Below the pieces are notes generated by a model. The model ran no database searches, was not told where the DNA came from, and saw only the letters and a program-made list of their open reading frames with translations. A program made the position numbers and the translations under genes. Below are positions 33,701-43,300 of a stretch of DNA of 64,000 nt, in pieces; positions within the stretch are counted from its first letter, which is position 1, and every line of letters begins with the position of its first letter. This DNA comes from Psococerastis gibbosa (taxonomy: Eukaryota; Arthropoda; Insecta; Psocodea; Psocidae): positions 5,504,874 to 5,568,873 of the forward strand of contig OZ020490.1 in the NCBI GenBank assembly GCA_963971405.1, in the 5' to 3' direction.

Positions 33701-36700
33701 GAGAAGGATCAATCAATATATTCAAAATTAAGAATACAATACAAAATATACAATTTAGAAAATGAACCCTATAGGCCATGTGGCCCGTGGTGGGTTCTGT
33801 CTTAGTTGCTAGGTTAGTATTATAAGATGTTAATATTAATTATAGAATAATAAAATAATAAAACTAGGTATGCGGTACATTATACTTATACATTATTTGG
33901 CAAATTGGCATTCTCTTCGTTAAGCTATTCTCCCTGATATATTATGTTTATAAACTGTGGATTACTATGCAGAAATTTCTTAATTGTTTTACGGCACTTC
34001 TTATCCGGCAATAATGTTTTAAGATCAGTTGGTAGTGCGTTAAAAGCTAAAATCCCTAAATATAAGTGGGAGTGTTTGTACGAGGCTGTTTTAAAAGTAG
34101 GTAGGCTATTTGGAGATTGCGACTCTCACGCAGGCGGGTAATCCGGTTATGTTGGATAAATTCACTTTGTCCCTGGAGCGACAGATTTTGCTGCAATCTA
34201 TATGTTAATAATTGGAAGCAGTGAGATGATTTTATCGATGGTACCTTGAATTCGTTGTTCAGTGTTAGGGATGGGTACAGATAATGTTTTCTCAAACTGA
34301 CTCTAGTGACATGTCTTATAGAGACTTCTACAGGTTCTAGATGAGTTTGGTGGGCACCCCCCCAAGCCAGTAAACTATAGGATGCTATAGAGTTGACTAG
34401 CGAGAGATAAACTTAACTTGCCTCAGCAAATTAATGTCAAGTATTTGTCTAAGTAATTTAAATTTGTATATTGTCTTCCGTACCCGTTTAGCTGTATGTG
34501 CAATGGGTTCAGCCCATTTTCAATGTTTGTCTATTGTCACCCCTAGGTATTTGTAGTTATCTACTCTTTTTATAACATGACATGTGCAATCGGGGACGTT
34601 AGGGTCGCATGGTCTTTCATGTAACTTAATGGATGATCTTGCAGGTTGGCCCGTTGCGGTAAGGCTGAATGTGATGTATTCCGTCTTAGAGGTATTAAGA
34701 GTAAGTTGATTGTTAGCTAGACATTCTTTTACTCGCTTAATTCCTTTTCCTGCTTTAGCATGTGTGTCGTCCCAGGTTTTGCCTGAGAAGTATAGAGTTG
34801 TATCATCAGCGAAACCCAGCAAAGTACCACCCAGATTCATTTCGAGTAGGCTATTGATAAAAATCAAGAATAACAGAGGACCCAGGACTGTACCTTGAGG
34901 GATCCCGCATGTCACAGTTGTTGGGTCAGTTAGGGAAGACGTTAATTTTGGAAAGTCGTACGAATTGTTGCCTGTCTGTTAAAAAAGATCTTATTAGGTT
35001 GTTAGCGTAACCTCTAATTCCGGCACGATTATGTTTTTTAAGCAATAACTCATGGGACACTGTGCACTGTGTCAAAAGCTTTTTCAAGATCTATGAACAT
35101 GCATATGGGGTGATTTCCGTCGTCAAGATCCTTATATAGTAGGGATGAAAGTTTTGTAATAGCGTCTTGTGTACTATGTCCATTTCTGAATCCGTATTGG
35201 TTGTTTGATAGGTAGTTTGTTGTTTCTAAGAAGTTGGTCAGTCTTGATTTGATAGTTTTCTCAATAAGTTTAGCAATGGTACTCGTAAGTGATATCGGTC
35301 TATAGTTAGACATGACATTCTTTGGGCCTTTTTTATGAACAGGTATGACTTCAGCAATTTTAAGTACTTTAGGGAACACCGCATTTGTTAATGAGAGGTT
35401 TATCAGATGGGTGAGAGGTACAAGTAAGTGTTCCGCATGTTTCTTAAGAAGGGAACTAGAGATTTTGTCAGGATCTGAAGATGATTTAGACTTTAACTGG
35501 GAAATATATTGCATTGTCTCTGTTTCATCAATAGGAGTTAAGAATATGGATGTTGGATTGTTTTTTGCCCCATCTTGGTAAGCTTGTACGATTGGTAGAT
35601 TTGCAGCAAGTCTTTCACCCACAGTGGAAAGATAGTAATTGAAAGTATCGCACATCTCCTTTAGGTTACTGTTATTTATTGAGTGACCCCAACTATCAGT
35701 AATTTCTGTGATCTCGTGATGTATCTTCGTGTTATCAGTTATTTCGTTATTAGTTTCCCAAGTTTTCTTTAAGTTGTTTTTATGTTCTTGTAGTTTTCCT
35801 TTGTAATAACAGTTTTTTGTTTTAATTATTTCGCGTTTCACCCTATTATTATACTTTTTATAGTCTTGCCTCAGGGCTACGTTACTTTGCTGGCAATTTA
35901 GTTTTGGTTTTAGTTTGTCACGTTGCCTTACTAATATTAGTAGATCATTATTCATCCACGGTTTTAATTTTGTTACGCGATTAGAAATTTTTATTTGTTT
36001 CTTGCTGGCACCTATGTAGCTGTTGGGGGCATTTTGAAAACTTTGTGCGCATTTATCTGTATCTGTTCCTTCCAGAACTGCCGCCCATGACTCGTTTTGT
36101 AAAAGTTCACTAAGCCTATTATGGTCTATTCCTTCTAAGAGTTTGTTCCTTTTTTCGTACACTGGTTGCGAGTTGTTATGTAGTATTGAGAGAGCTGTGA
36201 TTTAGTAGTCTGTAATATTAGATTGTAGTATATGTCCCGAGCTATGATTGGTTTGTTTGGTAAAGATGTGGTCTATGCAGGACATAATAGTTCCCTCTAC
36301 TCTAGTGTAGCAGTTGATAACCGAGTAAAAGCCTCTGGACGACAGTAAATTCAGGTATTCTAAAGTAACGTTATCGAGGTCTGTGTCGAGTATGTTAATA
36401 TTTACATCCCCTGCCAAGTGGATCATATCATTATTTTGGAAGCCAGATAGAAAAGTCGCTAAGCCGGAGTCTGCTTCAGAAGAAAAAAACGTCGGTAAAT
36501 GGCGTCTGTGATAATTGCCCGTGTGTACCTAGTCTTAAGCCTGCCCACCCCCCGGTCCTTCATTATTGGCTATAGCATGTGCATGAGGCCGAGGGTGTCT
36601 TGCGCAAAACGTTTGAATCCGTGCTATAGAAGATAATTGCCCGTATACCGGGCCCTGAGCCCCCCCCACTGAGTTTTATTACGCACTATAAGGCGAGGGG

Positions 36701-37481
36701 GGGGGGGAAGGGAACGAGGACATTTTTAACCTTAGATTCATAAATTCCTTCAATATTGGCTATAGCATCTGAATGCAAAACGTTTGAATCCGTGCTCTAG
36801 AAGACCATGATAAAGTGCATTAAACATATTAAATATTTTATAGAACAGTCGTTGATCAGACGGGTAATAGTCTGAATTTTAAGATAGCTTGTATTTGTTT
36901 ATAAATGTTATTAAATGCCATTTTCGTATCATTTCGGTTGTGAAACGAGGAATTAATTAATGACGGCCTCCTTTGTATACAAAATATTTGGAAATCTTTG
37001 CCTTAAGAGGATATGTCATGTAGAATATGAGCACCCCAACAATTTGTTGTTTTTATTGACTTTTTATTTTTTTATTTAATTAACAAAGCAAGTCATTAAA
37101 GATTTGGCTCATGAAAGTTGAAGAAGACGACTTCATCCATCATAGGAAATATTAAATTTTTGGTACCTTAATTCTTTCATAAATACCAGACAGGACTAAA
37201 ATTTCGCGTATTCTGGGATTTTTGGAAGAACTACCAAACGGAAAAGTAAAAATACCCGATTATAAAATGCACGAAGTAGGTAGTCTTCTACAACTTAGAT
37301 GAGCCAAATTTTTAATAACTGCTGAGTTAATTAAATAAAAAATGAAAAGTATTTAATTTTGGGGTCCCAATTTTCTACGTAGCATATCCTCTTAAGCTTT
37401 TGTATACTTACGGAACGTTCCTCGTTTTGCGCTCACATTCACTATGTATAGCAGCACTGCCATCAACACTAGCCGCCGCAT
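27745..37481 (-). CDS. Takeout/JHBP-family secreted protein, gene B (6 exons, 249 aa)
   Basis: Exons: 37412-37481, 32854-32946, 31863-32013, 30457-30590, 29156-29308, 27745-27893. The 750 nt are fully open with phases 1,1,2,1,1 and consensus GT-AG sites. The product starts with hydrophobic signal peptide MRRLVLMAVLLYIVNVSA and keeps the cysteine pair (RCHKNDPNLDEC), LPLDPL, NLFNGDERLG and C-terminal VPYEEIYL. It is a close paralogue of gene A. Exon 5 is one codon longer (LPLLNFQ against LPLDFQ). Exon 1 has a slightly longer signal peptide. Intron 1 is about 4.5 kb because it holds CR1 and RTE LINE fragments and a TTAA MITE that ends 16 bp from the 5' splice site. Secreted carrier of a small hydrophobic ligand is the family role; the specific ligand and tissue are unknown. 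Confidence 0.93.
28124..28740. mobile_element. Foldback element containing an 870-bp-repeat fragment
   Basis: Outer arms at 28124-28178 and 28678-28735 (accataatcg-type aaacccaaataatcg and complement) and inner arms AACCCTGAGCGCTTTCGGCA and complement enclose the insertion at 28180-28500. A half copy lies at 29820-29985. Confidence 0.6.
28180..28500 (-). repeat. 870-bp repeat family, truncated copy
   Basis: Keeps the first 320 bp of the unit (cgttggagccgttttgggga, GACA run, ccttatactacgtataaatt). Confidence 0.7.
29456..29632. mobile_element. G-run inverted-repeat element (same family, inverse)
   Basis: Runs from aaggcaccgtagg with G-rich edge to cctggctacggcctt; shares attctagatagaatcggatt. 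Confidence 0.6.
29820..29985. repeat. Half copy of the 28124-28740 foldback element
   Basis: Shares gaattagtaaaacccaaata and gagcgctttcggcaggaact with the intact element; lacks the second arm. Confidence 0.55.
31042..31182. mobile_element. Harbinger-type foldback MITE, 141 bp
   Basis: TTA at both edges; arms GGCGGGGTTTCCACATACGT and complement pair over most of the length. Gene B intron 3. Confidence 0.75.
31325..31838 (-). mobile_element. Second SINE-like family, split by a TTAA MITE
   Basis: The family body (caaggtggtagcgtgcttgt, ccatgcgatcggagacgtgt; A-box-like TGGCCAGGTGG) is seen inversely at 31325-31407 and resumes at 31785-31838 after the MITE. Gene B intron 3. Confidence 0.5.
31408..31784. 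mobile_element. TTAA (piggyBac-type) foldback MITE
   Basis: TTAA at each edge, inverted ends GAGGATACGGTATGCCACGT and its counterpart, and inner inverted arms around gaagactacttcgtgcat. 377 bp. It splits a SINE-like copy. Confidence 0.75.
32325..32645 (-). repeat. 870-bp repeat family, diverged fragment
   Basis: aatcgttgtaaccgtttttg and gagcaagcgacatactggg match the central part. Gene B intron 2. Confidence 0.55.
33072..33234. mobile_element. MITE with AGCAG-TGATCG ends
   Basis: Inverted ends AGCAGTCTGATCGAGGCG and CGATCAGGCTGC; about 163 bp, AT-rich centre. Precedes the RTE fragment. Confidence 0.7.
33236..33722 (+). mobile_element. RTE-type LINE 3' fragment
   Basis: Frames read AFNKKSKIFEANNIDINVRK, LLYGCETWCIHERSEKKLEA and MLKISWRDHITNKEV, then after frame changes LKRTAQDREEWRRIN, the end typical of RTE reverse transcriptases. 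The CR1 3' end abuts it at 33712. Confidence 0.75.
33712..36490 (-). mobile_element. CR1/L2-like LINE, 5'-truncated
   Basis: From right to left, the minus frames give the end of an APE endonuclease (GDVNINILDTDLDNV...CIDHIFTK, 36210-36426), then reverse transcriptase (NYRPISLTSTIAKLIEKTIK, QYGFRNGHSTQDAI, FIDLEKAFDTVH, 35050-36162) and, after a frame break near 35000, GIPQGTVLGPLLFLIFINSL and the catalytic FADD (34520-34915). A thumb-like C-terminal region follows. The 3' end at about 33712 carries (TTGA)n, typical of CR1. Several frame breaks make it inactive. It lies in gene B intron 1. Confidence 0.88.
37003..37395. mobile_element. TTAA MITE adjacent to the gene B exon 1 donor
   Basis: Same family as 31408-31784, with TTAA edges at 37003-37006 and 37392-37395. 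It ends 16 bp from the last base of gene B exon 1 (37412). Confidence 0.75.
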
Positions 37482-37590
37482 TTTCTCTGATTACTATTTT
37501 TGAACGGGAAGTTATTTTATAATCCTGTTTTTATTAACGGTATGATAGTATTCGGGGTGTTCCAAAATTTCTTGATAATTCTCGGCTATT
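37482..37590 (-). promoter_or_regulatory. Core promoter of gene B, conserved with gene A
   Basis: TATAAAAT at 37514-37521 (minus) and a TCAGAG initiator-like hexamer immediately before the start codon are collinear with the gene A promoter. Similarity extends about 100 bp upstream, in contrast to the unrelated transposon content further out. This indicates promoter sequence retained since the gene duplication. Confidence 0.6.
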
Positions 37591-37734
37591 TATCTTTATT
37601 TTGATGTATATGTGGCCGTTACTTACTCCAATTTGCCGCAGAGCACAGTAATACGAAACGCCATCAATCGACAACTTCACAAAAAGCTCTAAGTTAACTT
37701 AAATAAATAAATAAATATTAATTTTTGTTCCATT

Positions 37735-37880
37735 TCTAAGCCAACCTGGCGGAGTTAGGGCTATACTCAACTATGAAGGCCCAGAAACGTCTGCTGTACA
37801 TGCCCTCCGAAGCATGGCCAGAAAATGTTGTAAGTGTGGGACTCGAACCAACAACCTTTCGGATGAAAGTTGGAGTCTAT
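37735..37880 (-). mobile_element. tRNA-derived SINE, 5' end truncated
   Basis: Same body (ggcggagttagggctat, catgccctccgaagcatggc) and the B-box complement gggactcgaaccaac. Upstream of gene B. Confidence 0.7.
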
Positions 37881-37929
37881 TTTTTTTATTTAAAAAAAAA
37901 AGGTTAATAGCATACAAACAATTTAATGA

Positions 37930-38056
37930 ATGTATCCGATTGACCTCTTCAGTCGCCTCAATGAGTAAATTAATACTTGTGCTGAGTTACGACACGTCTC
38001 CGATCGCATGGCGCGCAGAGACTTGCACAAGTACAAGCACGCTACCACCTTGCCAT
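37930..38056 (-). mobile_element. Second SINE-like family copy
   Basis: Inverse copy: gacacgtctccgatcgcatg then agcacgctaccaccttgcca. Upstream of gene B. Confidence 0.5.
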
Positions 38057-38111
38057 CGATACCACTGCTCTTCATGTCCTGACTTAATTAGAGTGTACTG
38101 TAATTAAATTG

Positions 38112-38262
38112 CCCTGTTATATTATGCATGAAGTAGTCTTCTACAACTTAAATGAGCCACATCTTTAATATATAAGTTAAATAAAAAATAAGAAGCCTGT
38201 AAAATCAACGGGTTTTGGGGTACCTAGCCTACCTATTTCCTACGGGACGTACACTCTTAAGA
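38112..38262. mobile_element. Half copy of the TTAA MITE
   Basis: Matches the right half (atgcatgaagtagtcttcta then cctac...ctcttaag). The left half is missing. Confidence 0.5.
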
Positions 38263-38934
38263 AAAATTTTGGATTTTGCAGGTGCATGTACCTATATTTT
38301 GTCTAGCTACCGTATCTTCTTAATTTTAAGATAAGAAAAGAAAACATACTAGAACATTGACCCATACAAGGGGGGGGGGGGAAATATCGAATGCAACTAA
38401 GCTGGGGCCATTTAAGATGTATTTAGCCGTAGATTTTTGAACGAGCCTTGCGCGTTGGCGAACTGTCTTTATACGACCACTTTCTTCTCACCGATTGATC
38501 TTTGTCTTGAATGACAGGACGATCGGCACCCTAATGTAAAAAGGGCGTAACCAACATTTTTGGTGGAATTGAGTTATGATCAGATTTACCTACTGACTTT
38601 GTTATGAACCTTTGCATAAACCAAAAAAAAATCAATCATGAAAATAAGGCTAAAATTTCGATTTGGAGGGCGTGTCTGACTAGCAAACTTTTTTATGGTA
38701 CGCCCTTCTGACTTCTTCAAGTTACAGCCGAATGGCTGGTTGGCAGCAGCATGTGGCATCGATGCCTCCACTCCCCTCGATCCTGGCACGCCCTCTTCAG
38801 CTCCACGTATGTATTGGCCCCTACATCCTCCATCAATTGCTGCATATATCTTTCTTGGGCGCAGGTTACATTTTTCTAATTTAGAATCATTTGCAATTAT
38901 TTCCGATTAGGTTATAATTTGGGTTCATATAAGT

Positions 38935-39120
38935 GGTAGGGTAGCAGCGGAGCCTTTCTGCCCTTTATGCGACCCCCGGGAAGAGATGGACGGAAATCAT
39001 CTTAAGACGTGCCAGGCTCTTGCCAGTAGCAGAGGTTCACCAGATTATGTGTTGTATTGGGCTGCAAGAAAGCTGATGGCGGAAGCTTAGCGCTATGGTG
39101 TAATTAAAAAAAAAAAAAAT
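38935..39120 (+). mobile_element. LINE C-terminus with poly(A)
   Basis: Frame: AEPFCPLCDPREEMDGNHLK then CQALASSRGSPDYVLYWAAR, a CxxC...H...C zinc signature of LINE ends. A stop and 13-A tail (39106-39119) follow. Confidence 0.65.
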
Positions 39121-39129
39121 TGGGTTCAA

Positions 39130-39826
39130 GTATGAAGGAAAAAATAAATTTTAAAGTAAAAAAACCCACTCTTTTTTATTTGTGTAATAAATTAATTATC
39201 CTACAGTTCTATAACCTACGAAAAATCTAATCTAGTTTCATCAGAAATTATTATTTAGATAATTTTTGCCTAAATTAAATGATGTTAATGGCTAATTAGC
39301 AATTTCATCATTCGAAAACTATTCATTAGCCAAAAAATTGGAGCATTGGTAAACATTAGACGTATGCTTAAACCTCATTCGCCAATTTTGTAACTGTAAT
39401 TTTCTAATGTAAACTCCAGTTTAAGCACTACAATAGTAATTGTTTCTTGTAGTTAATAGGTATAATAGTTTATTTAAACTACTATACCTTATAATCTTGC
39501 ATATTACTATGTTCTTCTGAATCATCTGATGATATTGCTGAATACATGTAATTCTCGATTAAAAACCTTGTTTATCTAGATAGCTACCGTATTCGATCAG
39601 TTTGAAGAAAAATCGGGAATACTGATATATAGAGTCAGCGAATCCACTAAGCGTTTGTCTCAAAACTATATAGGATAATAATCTGTTATTTAAAACCTTC
39701 CACTCATGTCTTCAATTGACAGTTAACTTAGTGCGCAGTCTACAGAATACAACCGATCCAGATTTTAAAGCAAAAATTCTAAGGGCAAACTAAAGGAAAG
39801 ATTTCAAATTACTTTGCTGACAAGGA
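39130..39826. other. Intergenic AT-rich DNA, nothing recognised
   Basis: Low-complexity AT-rich sequence between a LINE end and the inverted repeat downstream of gene C. No coding signal. Confidence 0.5.
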
Positions 39827-40215
39827 ATGACCCTGTATTTTTAACGAAATTAATTAATTCTCATTCCACAGCCGCAAACATATGAAAGTGACCTGATAAA
39901 AAGTTCATAAAAAATACAAGCTTTCTCAAATAGCAGTCTATTTCCCTGACTATATAACTTATAACAACTATTCTATCAAATCGGTTAAAAGCAATTTTTA
40001 ATAATAATAATTATAAATCGTCTTTGTTCAACAGCGTAGTTAAGGCCAATGGCCCTTTCTTACACGATTACATTGCAGTAGTGAGAATATTTCAGATGAG
40101 AAAATGTAAATTTTCTCTGAAAGCTTTCGTTTTATATGAATTTTTTATCTGACCACTTTCATGACTTTGCGGCTGAGGAACGCAAAATTAATTAATTTCG
40201 TCAAAAATCCACAGC
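39827..40215. repeat. Inverted repeat downstream of gene C
   Basis: About 100-bp arms (39827-39930 and 40118-40215; gaaattaattaattctcatt against the complement) with a spacer of roughly 190 bp. Terminal duplications were not found. It begins 180 bp past the gene C stop. Confidence 0.5.
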
Positions 40216-40393
40216 CATTTCTTGTTTACACAATATTTTAAAATCTCTGCCCTCTTTGCTCTCTTGACTGTGATCTTGAGTGTGAATCCGAAACTCAGAT
40301 TTAATTTTTTATTGACCCTATGATGACCGATGAGCATATAGGTACCATTATCTTCTTAGGATATGCTCTTAGTAGGTCTAATAAATTATCTGT

Positions 40394-43300
40394 CTACAGA
40401 AATATTTGGTCGTAGGGGACTCTTGAGAAGACTCGAGTTGCCATTTCCTGGAAAGTGGCTGCAAGAGCTTCTTCTATTGCGGGCTGTAGGTCGCTGAGGA
40501 TGTCCTTCCAGTTGTCGTTGAGAACTTGGTTGATGCCTTCTCCTGAAATAGGGAAATCATATTAGATGGTGTAGCCGCAGGTACCGACTTTGGGATTGTG
40601 CCGCCTCCCTGAGCAACAAATCTTCCAGTGCCCCCTATCTCATTAGTGATTAGAACAAAATGTTGCGAGAGGAAATTGTAAACCATTCGACCAAAGGACC
40701 TATTGGGTATTTATATAAACTCTCAAGGTATACCAATGGTAAAAATATTTTTGACAGCGTTTACAAAGTCAGTACTTTCTTCAAAATGAGCACTACTTCC
40801 CTTTTCAAAGCAGCAGTCTTCAAGATCCAAATTGCCATGATGATCGCCAATCTTCGATGGAAGAGGCATTTAAAGAATGATAATCGTTATTATGTACTGT
40901 ACTTACCGACATTGGCGCCTGCTCCGCTAAATAAATTCTCAAAGTGCAGATGTAGTCTTGTCGTGGTGAAGTGCACTTTAGCATGTGTAATATCCATGTA
41001 TTTCTTGCCGTTCTTTTTCATCTCTTTACCCATAAGATCGAAAGATGTTTTCATGTTTTCTGAAAAGGAAAAAAATAGAAAAATTAATAAAAATAAATAA
41101 AATAAAAATAAATTTACTGCAATGACAAATTTCCCAACGAGTCTGTCGCGTTGAGATCGCCCGTGTGTACCCGGCCTTAATTTTAGTTACATTTAGAGTT
41201 CAATAGCTATATGAGAGATATGGAACATTTCCTTCGCGCCAAATTGGGCTGGTGTGAACTAGTGGAGAACTTGACTTGCGAATGCGGGCAACAACAAGAC
41301 GACGGCCATCTTCTGGTTTGCCCAAGACTAGGAGAAGCTGTGTCCCAGACAGATCTTTTAGTCAGAATGGCGTAGAGGTAACGACTCGGACTATCATCCA
41401 GAAGGTGACTGGTTCGAGTCCCACCCGAATGACAAAATTTTCTAGTGGTACAATTATTTATCTTCTGACTACCATGCTTCGGAGGGCATGTAAAGCCGGC
41501 GGTCCCGGCAGTCTTCCCTGACTGTCGATAGGTTAAACAGGAGGCTGTTGATGCAACCTGAAAACTCCTGTACCACGGGTAGTACCAACCCGACACGAAT
41601 TTACTTTACTTTTTACTATCTTTTAGACACCAATGACGAGGCCATCCAGGCCGCAGTGTTAAGGATCAACGTGTTCTAGGCCCGGACACGTTGAGTAAAT
41701 ATTTCAGGTGACACCTGTCTATGACAATTCATTGAAAAGACGTGACAGGTGGCGCCTGAAATTCAAATATTTTGGCGGGAGCGAATTTCCTACCTCTCAT
41801 ATATATATATATATAACTTTAGTGACATTCTGGACCAACTCTGGATAATATAATTACAAAGGCTTTCACGGCCGGAGTTACGTGACGAATCGGTTGAGTC
41901 CGAGATGATAGGCCATGGTTGTTCCGAAAACGTACACACAAACGCTTCAGTTGCTGAAGTCTACGCAGTTCCATTGAAGTTGTCGATCGCAGATGTTGAC
42001 GAAACGTTTGGAAGTACGAGCACGGCCTATCATCCCGGATTCTACTGATTCGTCACGCAATTCGCTCTAGAATCTAGAAGCATTCTGGACTAACTTACCA
42101 AGCTTGAGCTTGCAGTTGCCTTCTCCTTTTAAGGGTAGAATAAGAACTCGTCCGTCAGCCGTGTATTTTGATTCAATATGAAGAGGTTCGGTTAGATGAC
42201 CACTGAAGTGAAGTTTGTAGTTGTCAATATCTGTCCTGAAATTATAAAAATAAATAAATAAGTAGACCTAGGTCCATAAAAAAGAAAAAAAAACGACGCC
42301 AGATACGGCCGAAGCTACCCGCGAATGAGGTACCCATTGGGGGGGGGGGGGGCGGGTCTTTGTGGGTCAAAATATGAAAAACATATGTAGGATCGATTAA
42401 ATCAGAGCGTAATAAATTAACTTACAAGACATGTAGCGTAGTGGTACGGACTCAGACTTTCACCCGAAAAGTTGTTGATTCGAGTCCCACACTGGCTACA
42501 TTTTCTGGCCATGCTTCGGAGGGCATGTAAAGCAGGTGGTCCCGGACCTTCCTAGTGGAGTGTATGAGAGGGCTTTATAGCCCTAACTCCGCTAGGTTGG
42601 CTTAGTAATAGAGACAATAAAAAGTCCTTATTTAAATTAATTTACAATAGGTTTACTAAATTTACTGCCCCTCCCCTGTACCCGTCCATGCCGCGAATGA
42701 CGTAGTTTTATGCACGTCACAAATTGGCAGCAATAAGCCGTTAAGCCTACACACATACGTAGATACCTACATCCTATATCCCATATATTATTGTTTAACC
42801 CTAATTTATAATTCTGACGCATCCCAGGATTCAATAAACCCGTCTTGACTAGCCACACGTGAGCCATTAAAGAAATAGGGATATCTACAATAAAACGTCT
42901 CATGACGTCAATGTGTGGTGACCGGATGAGCAACCAGAACATTAATAACGTATAATGGACGAGTGGAAATCTTTGTAGCAATATCCGTCTTTGTAGTGAT
43001 AGGCGCCATCTTTGTTGTTGTCTGACAAAGAAGGGATTCGCGTTTGCCCCGTAAGTCATCTACAGTACCTTCTGCCGTCTTAGTTGCAATATCTTCTGCA
43101 CACCGCATCGTTGCTGTTGTCAGACAAAAAGTGGTCTGAGTCTAATACTGGCAGGTCTATCTTAAGTATCTTATACAGTCGTTGCTGCTATAGCCTATTC
43201 GTCTTTAATAGATGCTATCTTTGTTTTTGTCTGACAAAGTAGTGGTCTGAGTTTGCCCCGTACGTCATCTACAGTACCTTCTGCCGTCTTAGTTGCAATA

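Noticed and set aside
40660..41100. 146-aa plus-strand ORF
   Set aside because: Antisense shadow of gene C exon 5 and its intron.
41365..41436. tRNA gene
   Set aside because: A and B boxes are present, but no acceptor or anticodon stems pair; it is the head of a SINE with target duplications.
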